Assembly (NCBI GenBank): GCA_017559685.1
Contig: JAFYQY010000098.1
Location: forward strand, 1-17,443
Origin: Alistipes sp.
GTDB taxonomy: Bacteria; Bacteroidota; Bacteroidia; Bacteroidales; Rikenellaceae
DNA length: 17,443 nt
Direction of reading: 5' to 3'
Shown: piece by piece, positions 8,751 to 16,640 of the stretch
Layout of the letters: the number at the start of each line of letters is the position of its first letter
How positions within the stretch are numbered: the first letter of the stretch is position 1
The notes under the pieces: model-generated
Databases searched by the model: none
Told to the model about the DNA's origin: nothing
What the model saw: only the letters and a program-made list of their open reading frames with translations
Program-made: the position numbers and the translations under genes

Positions 8751-11700
8751 ATGAAAAATTTATATATCTCCTTGACCCTGTTACTATCTCTCTTGTTGGC
8801 TTCGTGCGTGCAAGATAGTGATTTGGTTGCGATGCCCGATTCGGAGCTCCCAATAAATATCTCTGCTGTATATCCAGTGGCTGATACGCGAGTAGATGCC
8901 AATGGTTTTGTGCGTGGTGATGAGGTCGGTGTCTTCATAGTAGATTATGATAGCAATGGTAACCCCGGTAATTTAGCAATGAGTGGTGTGCGTGCTGCAA
9001 ATACATTGTTTGAGTTGTTAGGAACACAATGGATTGCTGGATATCAGTTGTATTGGGCTAATGGTACTACACCTGCAGATTTCTATGGATACTATCCTTA
9101 CGATGTGAATATGGATAACCCTACTCAATATCTATTTTCTGTGCAAAGTAAGCAGCTATCCAAGGCTGAAAACTCAACAGCTGGTTCAGGATACGAGATG
9201 AGTGACTTTTTGTGGGCTAAGACCGAAAAGGTATATCCCACGACTAATAGTGTCAAACTTACGTATAAACACCTAATGGCTGGTGTGAATATCTCTCTTG
9301 AGAAGGGTGATGGTTTTTCTGACAATGAGTGGTCAACTTTGGCGAAAACAGTAGTTGTCGGCAAGACGCATCTTTCGGGTATGATTGATATATCTCGAGG
9401 CAGCGTTGATGTCGTAGAGAATAAGAAGTCTTATATCACCCCTTTGCTCTACGAGGGTAGTTGGCGTGCAGTGGTGATTCCACAAACAGTATATGCTGGA
9501 GATTGTTTGGTTCAAATCTCGGTAGATGGCCAAAGTTATGAGTTCGTAAAAGATGATGATATGACATTCTGCAGTGGTAAAATGCATAATTTTACCATTA
9601 AGGTAAATAGACGAGCTGATTCGGGTGACTACGAGTTTGTGCCTATGCCAGATAGTATTGTTGCTTGGGTCGACGATCCCGATTTTCACGATGGTATTGT
9701 TCGAGAATACATAGTTGTGAATACTGGTGCTGGTGGTAAACTACAGCAAAGTCTCGATATGCTCGGCTATGACTATTCTCAGATAAGTGCTTTGAAGGTT
9801 ACGGGTTATCTTAATCACGATGATTTTGCATTTATCGGTGATAATCTAATCTCATTAAAGGCCTTGAATATACGAGATGTGTATATCCCAGGCAATTTCT
9901 ATAGTCGCAATGTTTTGTCGGGTATTGGAGGCAGGAATGTAAAGTCTCTGGATTATATAGTTCTACCTGCAGGTCTTACAAAGATTGATACCTACGCTTT
10001 GAATGGTGTGGGATTGGTAGGAGGAGTTGATATACCTGAAGGCGTAGAGGAGATAGGCTCTTATGCTTTTGCCAATAATCATCTCACTGGTGAAATAAAG
10101 CTCCCATCTACTCTTAAAGTGTTGCAAGAGTGGGCATTTGCGGGTAACAAGGGTATATATGGTCAACTATATTTGCCAGAAGGTTTAGTGGCTGTAGGAA
10201 AGAGTGTTTTTTTGAATACAGGACTATCAGGACCACTTATTCTTCCATCTACTTTGGAGGAGTATGAAAATATGGGCTTTACGGGTACTGTGGGTAGCAT
10301 AATTGTTCCCCCAAAAATTACAACCATTAGTAAATCTGCATTTTCAAATTCAGGATGTACCAAAGTGGTATTTCACGACGCGATTGTAGAGATTGAAAGT
10401 GAGGCCTTCTGTAAAGCTGCGATTAGCGGTGAGTTGGTACTACCTCCAAACTTGAAAGTTATTAGGGCCAATGCTTTTAATTCGACAAGAATTACTCGTA
10501 TTGTTTTCCCTGAGAGCCTTAAAATTCTGGATGATGGACACATCTTTGCGAACTGTGAGTTTCTAATGGGTGTTATTGAACTCCCTAATACTGTTCACAG
10601 AATACCAATAGGCCTGTTTGAGAATTGTAGGAATATCTCAGGCATAGTTATCCCTGAGAATATCGATGTTATCGAAAAGGTGGCATTTAGAGGATGTTCT
10701 GGAATACAAAGTATTGTTTGTCACGCGACAACTCCTCCGGCACTTGGCGAGGATGCATTTGTTGGAGTCGATAGGGGTAGTGTAATCGTTGAGGTGCCAA
10801 GAGGCTGCCTGAATGACTATAAACTTGCACCTGGTTGGAGCGAATTTAAACGTATTACAGAACATTCAAACTTTGTATGTCGTCCTGCAAAAGTAAATGC
10901 ATTGAACAATCCTCATAATGAGGTCATTGTGTTAAATGCAAGTGGTCAGTGGGAGGTTGCTGAGTGCCCAGAGTGGATTGAGTTGAATAAGAGGAGTGGT
11001 AATGGTAAGTCGGAGATTAATCTTATATTTCGAGAGCTACCACACGGTGCAGGTAACCGTACAGGCGTTGTGAAGTTCCTTATGCCAAACGAGGGTTATG
11101 AGACCTCGATTAATGTTATTCAGTATGATTATGAATATGAGGAGGATTCGTGTCGAACAGTGCAGGAACATACCCTGGGCAATGGAGGTATGCATTTGGT
11201 CTTTATGGGTGATGGCTACGATGGTGAGGCGATTTCGGACGGCTCATACCTCAACCTTGTAGAGCAGCAAATTGAGTATTTCTTTGATGTCGAGCCATAT
11301 AAGAGTTTGAGAGGTTACTTCGATGTGCACATCCTTTTCCCTTTGTCACAGGAAAAAGGCATAAATACAATGCACACTTATGTGAATAACCGTTTTGGAA
11401 CACTTTATGGTAGGTATGATGGTGATCAATACGCTGCTGATATGCTACTTACAGCTAGTGACGAGATTATCGATTATGCGATGACATATGTGGAGGGATT
11501 TAATAACTATGAGTCTCTTATCGTGCTTGTGCCCAATGATGATAGTTATGATGGTAACACCATCCTCGGTTATCCAACGATATCTATCTGTCCACCATCA
11601 AACCGCCCATATCCGCAGGATACACGTGGCGTGGTGCAGCACGAGGCTTGTGGTCACGGTTTTGGAAAGTTGGCAGATGAAAATATTGTTGTATTTGGGT

Positions 11701-12176
11701 GGCCCAAAAACAATGTGACAAGTGGAATAAAGAGGTATCAAGCAATTGGCTGGTACCAGAATATTTCAATTGATTCTAAGTACAATAGCGTGCCCTGGGC
11801 AGATTTTATCTTTGACTCGCGTTACAGCGATGTGGTAGATATATTTGAGGGTGCATATGGATATATGCGAGGTATATTCCGTTCAGAGCAGAACTCGTGT
11901 ATGAACTATGGTATTCCCTACTTCAATACCATATCGCGTAAGGATATCTGTAAGCGTATATTAACTTATGGAGGAAATAACTTCACTATGGACTACTTCT
12001 ATGCTAACGACACTTTCGAGTGGGGTAGTACTGGTAATGCTACGCGTGCTTTGGCGGTTGATTGCAATGCATACACATCGAGCAATACACACGTGTCGCC
12101 AATTATGGTGGATCCAAAGAGGTTGGGCGATATGGTGCGTAGCATTAGAGCAAATTTGAAAAATAATAAAAATTAA
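8751..12176 (+). CDS. Fimbrillin-LRR-BACON-M64 metallopeptidase lipoprotein (third paralogue)
   Basis: Third long paralogue, starting two bases after the previous stop, so translation is probably coupled. The signal peptide is short and clear, with the lipid cysteine at C19 (LLASC, then VQDSD). Domains: fimbrillin/Mfa-like (about 34-313, TRVDANGF, YGYYPY, MSDFLWAKTE, WRAVVIPQ), BspA-type linker (318-385), about 12 LRR_5 units (390-707), BACON-like (708-793, CPEWIEL) and M64 peptidase (about 795-1090). HEACGHGFGKLADE lies at 964-977 and is identical to that of its upstream neighbour, so it should be an active zinc protease. It lacks the Cys-rich loop seen after this motif in the other two, having a different segment (VVFGWPKNN). 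The C-terminal tail of about 50 residues is longer and rich in Ser/Thr/Asn, then basic. The target is unknown. Different LRR surfaces suggest that the paralogues bind different partners. Confidence 0.92.
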   Translation: MKNLYISLTLLLSLLLASCVQDSDLVAMPDSELPINISAVYPVADTRVDANGFVRGDEVGVFIVDYDSNGNPGNLAMSGVRAANTLFELLGTQWIAGYQLYWANGTTPADFYGYYPYDVNMDNPTQYLFSVQSKQLSKAENSTAGSGYEMSDFLWAKTEKVYPTTNSVKLTYKHLMAGVNISLEKGDGFSDNEWSTLAKTVVVGKTHLSGMIDISRGSVDVVENKKSYITPLLYEGSWRAVVIPQTVYAGDCLVQISVDGQSYEFVKDDDMTFCSGKMHNFTIKVNRRADSGDYEFVPMPDSIVAWVDDPDFHDGIVREYIVVNTGAGGKLQQSLDMLGYDYSQISALKVTGYLNHDDFAFIGDNLISLKALNIRDVYIPGNFYSRNVLSGIGGRNVKSLDYIVLPAGLTKIDTYALNGVGLVGGVDIPEGVEEIGSYAFANNHLTGEIKLPSTLKVLQEWAFAGNKGIYGQLYLPEGLVAVGKSVFLNTGLSGPLILPSTLEEYENMGFTGTVGSIIVPPKITTISKSAFSNSGCTKVVFHDAIVEIESEAFCKAAISGELVLPPNLKVIRANAFNSTRITRIVFPESLKILDDGHIFANCEFLMGVIELPNTVHRIPIGLFENCRNISGIVIPENIDVIEKVAFRGCSGIQSIVCHATTPPALGEDAFVGVDRGSVIVEVPRGCLNDYKLAPGWSEFKRITEHSNFVCRPAKVNALNNPHNEVIVLNASGQWEVAECPEWIELNKRSGNGKSEINLIFRELPHGAGNRTGVVKFLMPNEGYETSINVIQYDYEYEEDSCRTVQEHTLGNGGMHLVFMGDGYDGEAISDGSYLNLVEQQIEYFFDVEPYKSLRGYFDVHILFPLSQEKGINTMHTYVNNRFGTLYGRYDGDQYAADMLLTASDEIIDYAMTYVEGFNNYESLIVLVPNDDSYDGNTILGYPTISICPPSNRPYPQDTRGVVQHEACGHGFGKLADENIVVFGWPKNNVTSGIKRYQAIGWYQNISIDSKYNSVPWADFIFDSRYSDVVDIFEGAYGYMRGIFRSEQNSCMNYGIPYFNTISRKDICKRILTYGGNNFTMDYFYANDTFEWGSTGNATRALAVDCNAYTSSNTHVSPIMVDPKRLGDMVRSIRANLKNNKN

Positions 12177-12181
12177 GAGAT

Positions 12182-13045
12182 ATGTTAAGTAAAAGACTAT
12201 TTTTAACTGTTGCTGTTGCAGCTATGTGTGCTGCGTGTGGTAAGGACGAGACCCCTATGCAGTATATTCCTGACGAGAATGAGATAGTGTTGAATATTCT
12301 CCACCCTAATCAGACTCGTGTCTCTGAAACAAGCTTTGATGTGGATGATAAGATTGGTGTCTATGTGACACACGTCGATGCAGAATTGCAGCTTGCAGGT
12401 AATGAGGTTACAAATTATCCATTTATCTACAATGGTAGTGTTTGGACATCACAACGTAGTGTATACTGGAACGAAGGTAGGCACAATATTTATGCCTATT
12501 ACCCATATTCAAGCAACATAAATGATATTGGCGACTATGAGTTCTCTGTCCAGATAGATCAGAGTACACCTGAGGCATATGCTGCAAGCGACTTTCTATG
12601 GGCCTCTGTTGCAGATGTCGAGGCTACTGGTGAGCCAGTTAAGATGCAGTTTGCCCATACACTGAGTCGTGTGGTTGTAAAGCTGGTTAAGGGTGAGACA
12701 TTTGAGGGCGATTTGCCAAACAATATGGATGTGTACATATATAGCACAGTGCCTAATGCAGTGATAGACCTATCATCGGGCGGTGTGGCAAAAAAAGCTC
12801 AAGAAAAGATTCAAACCATTAAGTGTAAGCAGATGTCGAACGATACGTATTCAGCTATTGTTGTGCCTCAAAAACTATCGTCGAGAACTCCGCTTGTAGA
12901 GATTGTGGCAGATGGTGTGTCATATATGATGGATGGTAAGATTAGTTACAAGCCAGGCTATTCTCATACGCTGACAGTAACACTGAGTAAAAGCCCTGAA
13001 AATATTAAGATTGATATTGGTGGAGAGATAATTGATTGGAACTAG
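12182..13045 (+). CDS. Small fimbrillin-family lipoprotein
   Basis: A stand-alone copy of the N-terminal module of the three long proteins. The signal peptide ends at C19 (CAAC, followed by GKDE). The mature part is one fimbrillin/Mfa-like domain with the family marks in order: TRVSETSF near residue 45, YAYYPY, ASDFLWA near 135, AHTLSRVVVKL, and YSAIVVPQ. It ends at IIDWN, the point where the long proteins go on to their LRR part. At 287 residues it is in the usual range for small fimbrillins. In this family such proteins form or decorate surface pili through strand exchange, and this one could be a structural subunit for the system; that is inference. It starts five bases after the previous stop, with AAGAGAT just upstream. 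The HxxSRV motif groups it with its downstream neighbour more than with the long paralogues. Confidence 0.88.
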   Translation: MLSKRLFLTVAVAAMCAACGKDETPMQYIPDENEIVLNILHPNQTRVSETSFDVDDKIGVYVTHVDAELQLAGNEVTNYPFIYNGSVWTSQRSVYWNEGRHNIYAYYPYSSNINDIGDYEFSVQIDQSTPEAYAASDFLWASVADVEATGEPVKMQFAHTLSRVVVKLVKGETFEGDLPNNMDVYIYSTVPNAVIDLSSGGVAKKAQEKIQTIKCKQMSNDTYSAIVVPQKLSSRTPLVEIVADGVSYMMDGKISYKPGYSHTLTVTLSKSPENIKIDIGGEIIDWN

Positions 13046-13083
13046 TTTGTGCCTAAGAATTTAATCACTAAAGTAGTATCAAG

Positions 13084-13956
13084 ATGAAAAATATATTGGG
13101 ATTTATTGCAGTGGGTTTGCTTCTTGTGGTTAGTTGTGATACTACCAGCCAGGAGCCTCAACCACCAGCAGATAATGGTGGTGTGCCTATCAATATTTGT
13201 ATTAATCCTGTTGATGATATCGACTATGAGAATGGGGATAAGGCTGGTGTGTTTGTCTCTAAAACTCCATCAGAAAGTCAGATCTTCGTCAATAACTCTT
13301 GCTTTGTCTATCAAGATGATAAATGGAGTAGTTCCGAAGAGCTTTTTTGGGATTCAAAGTCTGCGACATCGTATGTGTTTTGCTATATCCCATATGCCAA
13401 AGTAGACTCTCCTAGTGAGTATATTTTTGACGTTCCAACAGATCAGTCTTCATACAGTAGCTATAAGGCGAGTGATTTGTTGTGTGGATTCCGTAATTCA
13501 GTTCGCACTACGTCTGAGCCTGTGAGTATCTCTATGAAGCACGTCTTTAGTCGTGTAGTTGTTACCCTTGAGTGTGGAGAGGGCTTTAGTGAAGAGGAGC
13601 TGGCAGGTGCTGATGTTTGGGTATATCCAAGGTCTACACAGGCTGAAGTAAACTTGTTAAATGGTCTGGTGTCTGTACATAAGTACGAGTCGTCGGAAGT
13701 TAAATCCTATTATAATAGCACCGAGAAGAGGTTTTATGCTGTTGTTGTCCCTAATTATGTAAGTGATGATAGAGATTTTATCAAGGTTAGAACGATGAGT
13801 GGTGCAGAATATCTAATTAAGTCTGCTAAATTAGATATGGTCTCGGGTAAGCAGTATGAGTTTACTGTCACTCTCGACAAGTCTGGATGTGGTCTCAATG
13901 TAGGTGTTACTGATTGGACTGTTGACGATACCGATTATGGTGGTAATGTCTACTAG
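13084..13956 (+). CDS. Small divergent fimbrillin-family lipoprotein
   Basis: Last gene of the operon, encoding a second stand-alone fimbrillin/Mfa-like lipoprotein of 290 residues. The signal peptide ends at C18 (LVVSC, then DTTSQE), followed by a Pro-rich linker (EPQPPADNGG). Family marks remain: ENGDKAGVFV, WSSSEELFWD, CYIPYA in place of YYPY, ASDLLCG in place of ASDFLWA, KHVFSRVVVTL, and FYAVVVPN. It lacks the TRV motif near the start of the domain that the other four share. It ends in TDWTVDDTDYGGNVY, slightly longer than its neighbour. A gap of 38 bases separates it from the upstream gene, with no promoter seen, so it is probably co-transcribed. A hairpin terminator follows. Its role is likely structural or as an accessory subunit; the call rests on motif order rather than strong identity. 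Confidence 0.85.
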   Translation: MKNILGFIAVGLLLVVSCDTTSQEPQPPADNGGVPINICINPVDDIDYENGDKAGVFVSKTPSESQIFVNNSCFVYQDDKWSSSEELFWDSKSATSYVFCYIPYAKVDSPSEYIFDVPTDQSSYSSYKASDLLCGFRNSVRTTSEPVSISMKHVFSRVVVTLECGEGFSEEELAGADVWVYPRSTQAEVNLLNGLVSVHKYESSEVKSYYNSTEKRFYAVVVPNYVSDDRDFIKVRTMSGAEYLIKSAKLDMVSGKQYEFTVTLDKSGCGLNVGVTDWTVDDTDYGGNVY

Positions 13957-13976
13957 TTCTAAGTTAATACAATAAC

Positions 13977-14021
13977 AGGTGGTGATGCCTAAATAGAGTA
14001 ATGATGCAAAAAGCACCACTT
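13977..14021 (+). terminator. Weak hairpin after the last fimbrillin gene
   Basis: AGGTGGTG (13977-13984) pairs with CACCACTT (14014-14021), including one G-U pair, around a 29-base loop, and is followed by only one further T. The long loop and short T run make it a poor terminator alone. It may act with the much stronger hairpin 30 bases downstream. Confidence 0.2.
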
Positions 14022-14050
14022 TTCAAGGGGTTAAATACCTCTCAAAATCA

Positions 14051-14097
14051 AAGTAAGACATTGATAATCTGATAGATTGTCAGTGTCTTACTTTTTT
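14051..14097. terminator. Strong intrinsic terminator of the lipoprotein operon, probably bidirectional
   Basis: A continuous 20-base-pair stem (14051-14070 with 14074-14093, two G-U pairs) closes on a three-base loop GAT and runs into a T tract (14092-14097) on the + strand. It sits 94 bases after the last fimbrillin stop. The - strand gene ends at 14126, pointing at the same hairpin. On that strand the stem is followed by TGATTTTGAG, a weaker T-rich stretch, so it may stop both transcripts. Confidence 0.85.
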
Positions 14098-14125
14098 ACC
14101 TCTGTTAGTAATTCGTCGCTTATCT

Positions 14126-14656
14126 CTATTTTTCTCTTAGTCGATGACGTAGCTTGCGGATGGCAAGTACTGCACCCCATATAAGTAGGGTAGCACCCCA
14201 TAGAAATGACGCTATAATCAGGAACACAGTTGTGTAGTCGTTGTCTCGGACGATGTATTCGGCCAAGATAGCTCTTTCACCGATATAACATACAAGGTGG
14301 GTATTCGAATCGATGAATACATAGTCCCAATATAGTCCGTAGGCTTCACGGTTTGTATATAGCTCCCAAGCCTCGTTTTGAGGGTCGCTGCATCTGCTCT
14401 CGATTGTAGCCTTAGTGTCAGCTGATATGGGCTCTCGAAGGTCGATGTGGTTGATTACTGTTGTTGCATCGTATATCACCTCTTCTTTAGAGACTATGCT
14501 CACCTCGCTCTCCGGAAACTCTACGTCCATTAGTCGCTCCAGACGTCGCACGCTGCCATATTGATGCTCCTTGAAGATGCCGTACGCAACAATGAGTAGC
14601 ACTATGATGGCTGTCGCTTTAATTGCAATGAGAAACTGTTTCATACCTATTGTCAA
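14126..14656 (-). CDS. Hypothetical protein with two membrane segments
   Basis: I do not recognise this family. The 176-residue product has a hydrophobic segment at about 9-27 and another at about 141-165, followed by a basic tail (RKLRHRLREK). Between them is a polar region of about 110 residues, probably outside the cytoplasm, with acidic and aromatic residues and two cysteines (C89, C123). The second ATG (residue 5, MKQFLIAIK, at 14644) is an equally good start. Its 5' end is nine bases from a hairpin that terminates or attenuates the upstream small gene, and no separate promoter was seen, so expression may depend on read-through. The base composition resembles the other - strand genes rather than the lipoprotein operon. 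Confidence 0.7.
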   Translation of the reverse strand: MTIGMKQFLIAIKATAIIVLLIVAYGIFKEHQYGSVRRLERLMDVEFPESEVSIVSKEEVIYDATTVINHIDLREPISADTKATIESRCSDPQNEAWELYTNREAYGLYWDYVFIDSNTHLVCYIGERAILAEYIVRDNDYTTVFLIIASFLWGATLLIWGAVLAIRKLRHRLREK

Positions 14657-14664
14657 TTTACGAA

Positions 14665-14698
14665 TAAGAGGTTGCCCAAAGCGTTGGGCAACCTCTTA
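14665..14698 (-). terminator. Perfect 15-bp hairpin after the 95-codon gene
   Basis: The arms 14665-14679 and 14684-14698 are perfectly complementary over 15 bases (TAAGAGGTTGCCCAA on the + strand) with a four-base loop. Read on the - strand it begins 18 bases after the stop of the small gene and is followed by TTCGTAAATT, a poor T tract. It is probably a leaky terminator or a processing/attenuation hairpin, because the next - strand gene starts only nine bases further on. Confidence 0.65.
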
Positions 14699-14716
14699 CA
14701 ATCTATTAATCGATGA

Positions 14717-15001
14717 CTACTCGTTGCAAACACCGCTAAGGTCTGCGAACAAACCTGCGAAGCTCTCAACCATATCGCGACGAAGAGCAGCGTAGTGCTT
14801 CTTAACAAGCGAACGGTTCTTAGGCTCAACTGGGTTGTTAGCCTTAACGTAAAGTGCATTACGCAAGTCAACGCCCTTGAGCATAAGAGCAACAACCTGC
14901 TCCTCCTTGTTAGGCTGAACAAAAGCTGCCATCTCGCAATCGAACACGAACTCCTCCAAGCGGTAGTCAATCTCCTTCTTCAATACTCGTAAATTTGCCA
15001 T
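14717..15001 (-). CDS. Small conserved-looking hypothetical protein
   Basis: A 94-residue soluble, mostly helical protein (MANLRVLKKEIDYRLEEFV at the start; SLVKKHYAALRRDM near residues 64-77). It has two cysteines (C22, C92), no signal peptide and no membrane segment. It resembles small uncharacterised proteins I associate with Bacteroidales genomes, but I cannot name a function. Reality is supported by a near-consensus promoter about 30 bases upstream, a short leader, a hairpin right after the stop and regular codon use with a limited set of codons (for example AAC, GTT, CTT), which suggests good expression. It is a single-gene unit, or leads into the membrane protein downstream. Confidence 0.8.
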   Translation of the reverse strand: MANLRVLKKEIDYRLEEFVFDCEMAAFVQPNKEEQVVALMLKGVDLRNALYVKANNPVEPKNRSLVKKHYAALRRDMVESFAGLFADLSGVCNE

Positions 15002-15032
15002 AGTTATATAGGTTTTAGTTTATCCAATAATG

Positions 15033-15064
15033 CAAAGATACAATATAGAAACCGTATTTGCAAA
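15033..15064 (-). promoter_or_regulatory. Near-consensus Bacteroidetes promoter for the 95-codon gene
   Basis: Read on the - strand, the -33 element TTTG (15064-15061) is followed after exactly 20 bases by the -7 element TATCTTTG (15040-15033), a full match to TAnnTTTG. The start of transcription would be near 15026, giving a leader of about 25 bases before the ATG at 15001. Confidence 0.75.
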
Positions 15065-15170
15065 TAAATATGTCAAATAGTTTAATAAAATCTTCTTACT
15101 GCAACCATTTTTTTGCCTCTTGCAGTCGGATGATGCTCACTAACTTTGACTTCGTTGTGTTGTCTGCTCA
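15065..15170. other. Intergenic gap between the Lpt permease stop and the small-gene promoter
   Basis: No gene was found here. On the - strand, CTGCAA and TTGCAG form a six-base stem around a 15-base A-rich loop (15099-15125 region), too weak to call a terminator. The rest is unremarkable. Confidence 0.4.
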
Positions 15171-16640
15171 CTATCTCTTCTTTTTGCCAAGCGACTTGAA
15201 ACGACGACGTATGCCCTTTAAGAGCTTGCGAATGCGGCCGTCATACCAGTCGGTGTCGAGCAGCGACGAGTCGTTTGTTGCCTGACGAGTGAGGTAGATG
15301 GCAATAGGCGTGAGCGTTGCGATAGGTAGCCACATACCGTAGAGTGCTGCCCAAGTACCTTCGCTCGACATCTTCTCGCCCGACACACTAATAATATAGT
15401 AGAAGACGAAGAAGATTACCGAGATCACGATAGGTGTACCCAATCCACCCTTACGGATAATCGCACCGAGGGGAGCACCGATAAGGAAGAATACAAGGAT
15501 AGATATCGGCATTGTGAGCATTCTGTGCCACTCGTTCTCCGAGCGATAGAACTGCGTGATTGCCACCTTTGAGCTCTGCTCGTCGAAGCTATATGCACCT
15601 CGCGACATTCTCGCCGATGAGTTGGCCTGCGAGAAGACCTTTGCACGCTGGCGAATCGAGAGGTTGCTAATAGAGTCGTAGAAGTTGATAGCCACAAAGT
15701 CGCTCTTGTCGTAGCGGATGCTGTCGCCACCGAGAATCGAGGAGTCGCGAGGGAAGATACGCTCCTTGAAGAGTGGGGCGTAGGTTGCTGCCTGACTCTC
15801 GTCAATCATCCTCTGTAGAGAGTCGCTAAGCTCCTGAAGACCTGTCATATTACGTGTCTTCGACTCGGTGAACTTCTTCGACATATCGCTCGTTGCTCCC
15901 ACTTTAGAGATTGGGAAGGTACCCTCCTGTATCTCGAAGCTGTGGTGGCGAAGTGTGTTATTGTCGTACCAACGCATATTGCGTGAGTGCTCGTAAGTAT
16001 CACCATTGTAGAGTGTTACATAGAGGAAACTCTTGTCGTCAGAGAGGTAGATATATCCCGAGTCGGCGATTGTTGTTGTCATATCGCCGTTGGTAGCACG
16101 CGTATCGAAGATGATGATATCTCGAAGAATCTTGCTCTCCTTCTCCTGATGTCCCACGCGGATGCTCATATCGGGCAAACCGTTGAAGAACATACCATCC
16201 TGGAACTCCATATCCTGTCGTTGCTCACGAATGTCGTACAAAATCTCGTACATACGTTTGTTGGCGTATGGCACCAAGTTGTTCGAGATGAAGAAGCCGC
16301 CGATGGCAATAAATGTCACGAGGATGATGAGGGGCTTGAGGATGCGGGGGAGCGACATACCTGCCGACTTCATCGCCAACAGTTCGAAGTTCTCGCCGAG
16401 GTTACCCATAGCCATAATCGCCGAGAGGAGCATTGCGAGTGGGAGACCCAACGGAATCATATTGGCCGTGGCACAGGCCAATAGTTCGGCAATGGTGCTA
16501 ACCTCGAGGCCTTTACCAGTGAGCTCGTCGATGTAACGCCACACGAAGTTCATCATCAGCACAAACTGCACGAGGAAGAATGTGGCAACAAGCGGGCCGA
16601 GGTAGGCCTTCAAAACAAGTAGGTGTATCTTTTTCATCAT
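15171..16640 (-). CDS. LptF/LptG-family (YjgP/YjgQ) lipopolysaccharide export permease
   Basis: Inner-membrane component of the Lpt machine, which with the LptB ATPase pulls LPS from the inner membrane toward the outer membrane. The 489-residue protein has the family layout: three N-terminal membrane helices (about 13-33, 55-77, 100-120), a large periplasmic domain (about 125-370) and three C-terminal helices (about 374-394, 401-420, 430-451). The conserved stretch ENFELLAMKSAGMSL (83-97), which couples to the ATPase in this family, is present, and the C-terminal RKGGLGTPI is also typical. A basic cytoplasmic tail (ending KKKR) follows. The start ATG overlaps the upstream permease stop as ATGA, so the two are translationally coupled. 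An alternative start is the second Met. Bacteroidetes usually carry more than one member, so F versus G cannot be decided. Confidence 0.92.
   Translation of the reverse strand: MMKKIHLLVLKAYLGPLVATFFLVQFVLMMNFVWRYIDELTGKGLEVSTIAELLACATANMIPLGLPLAMLLSAIMAMGNLGENFELLAMKSAGMSLPRILKPLIILVTFIAIGGFFISNNLVPYANKRMYEILYDIREQRQDMEFQDGMFFNGLPDMSIRVGHQEKESKILRDIIIFDTRATNGDMTTTIADSGYIYLSDDKSFLYVTLYNGDTYEHSRNMRWYDNNTLRHHSFEIQEGTFPISKVGATSDMSKKFTESKTRNMTGLQELSDSLQRMIDESQAATYAPLFKERIFPRDSSILGGDSIRYDKSDFVAINFYDSISNLSIRQRAKVFSQANSSARMSRGAYSFDEQSSKVAITQFYRSENEWHRMLTMPISILVFFLIGAPLGAIIRKGGLGTPIVISVIFFVFYYIISVSGEKMSSEGTWAALYGMWLPIATLTPIAIYLTRQATNDSSLLDTDWYDGRIRKLLKGIRRRFKSLGKKKR

Noticed and set aside
15987..16484. 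165-codon + strand open frame opposite the Lpt permease
   Set aside because: It is antisense to a well-supported gene; the His/Glu/Val-rich product is the usual shadow of such a reading frame.
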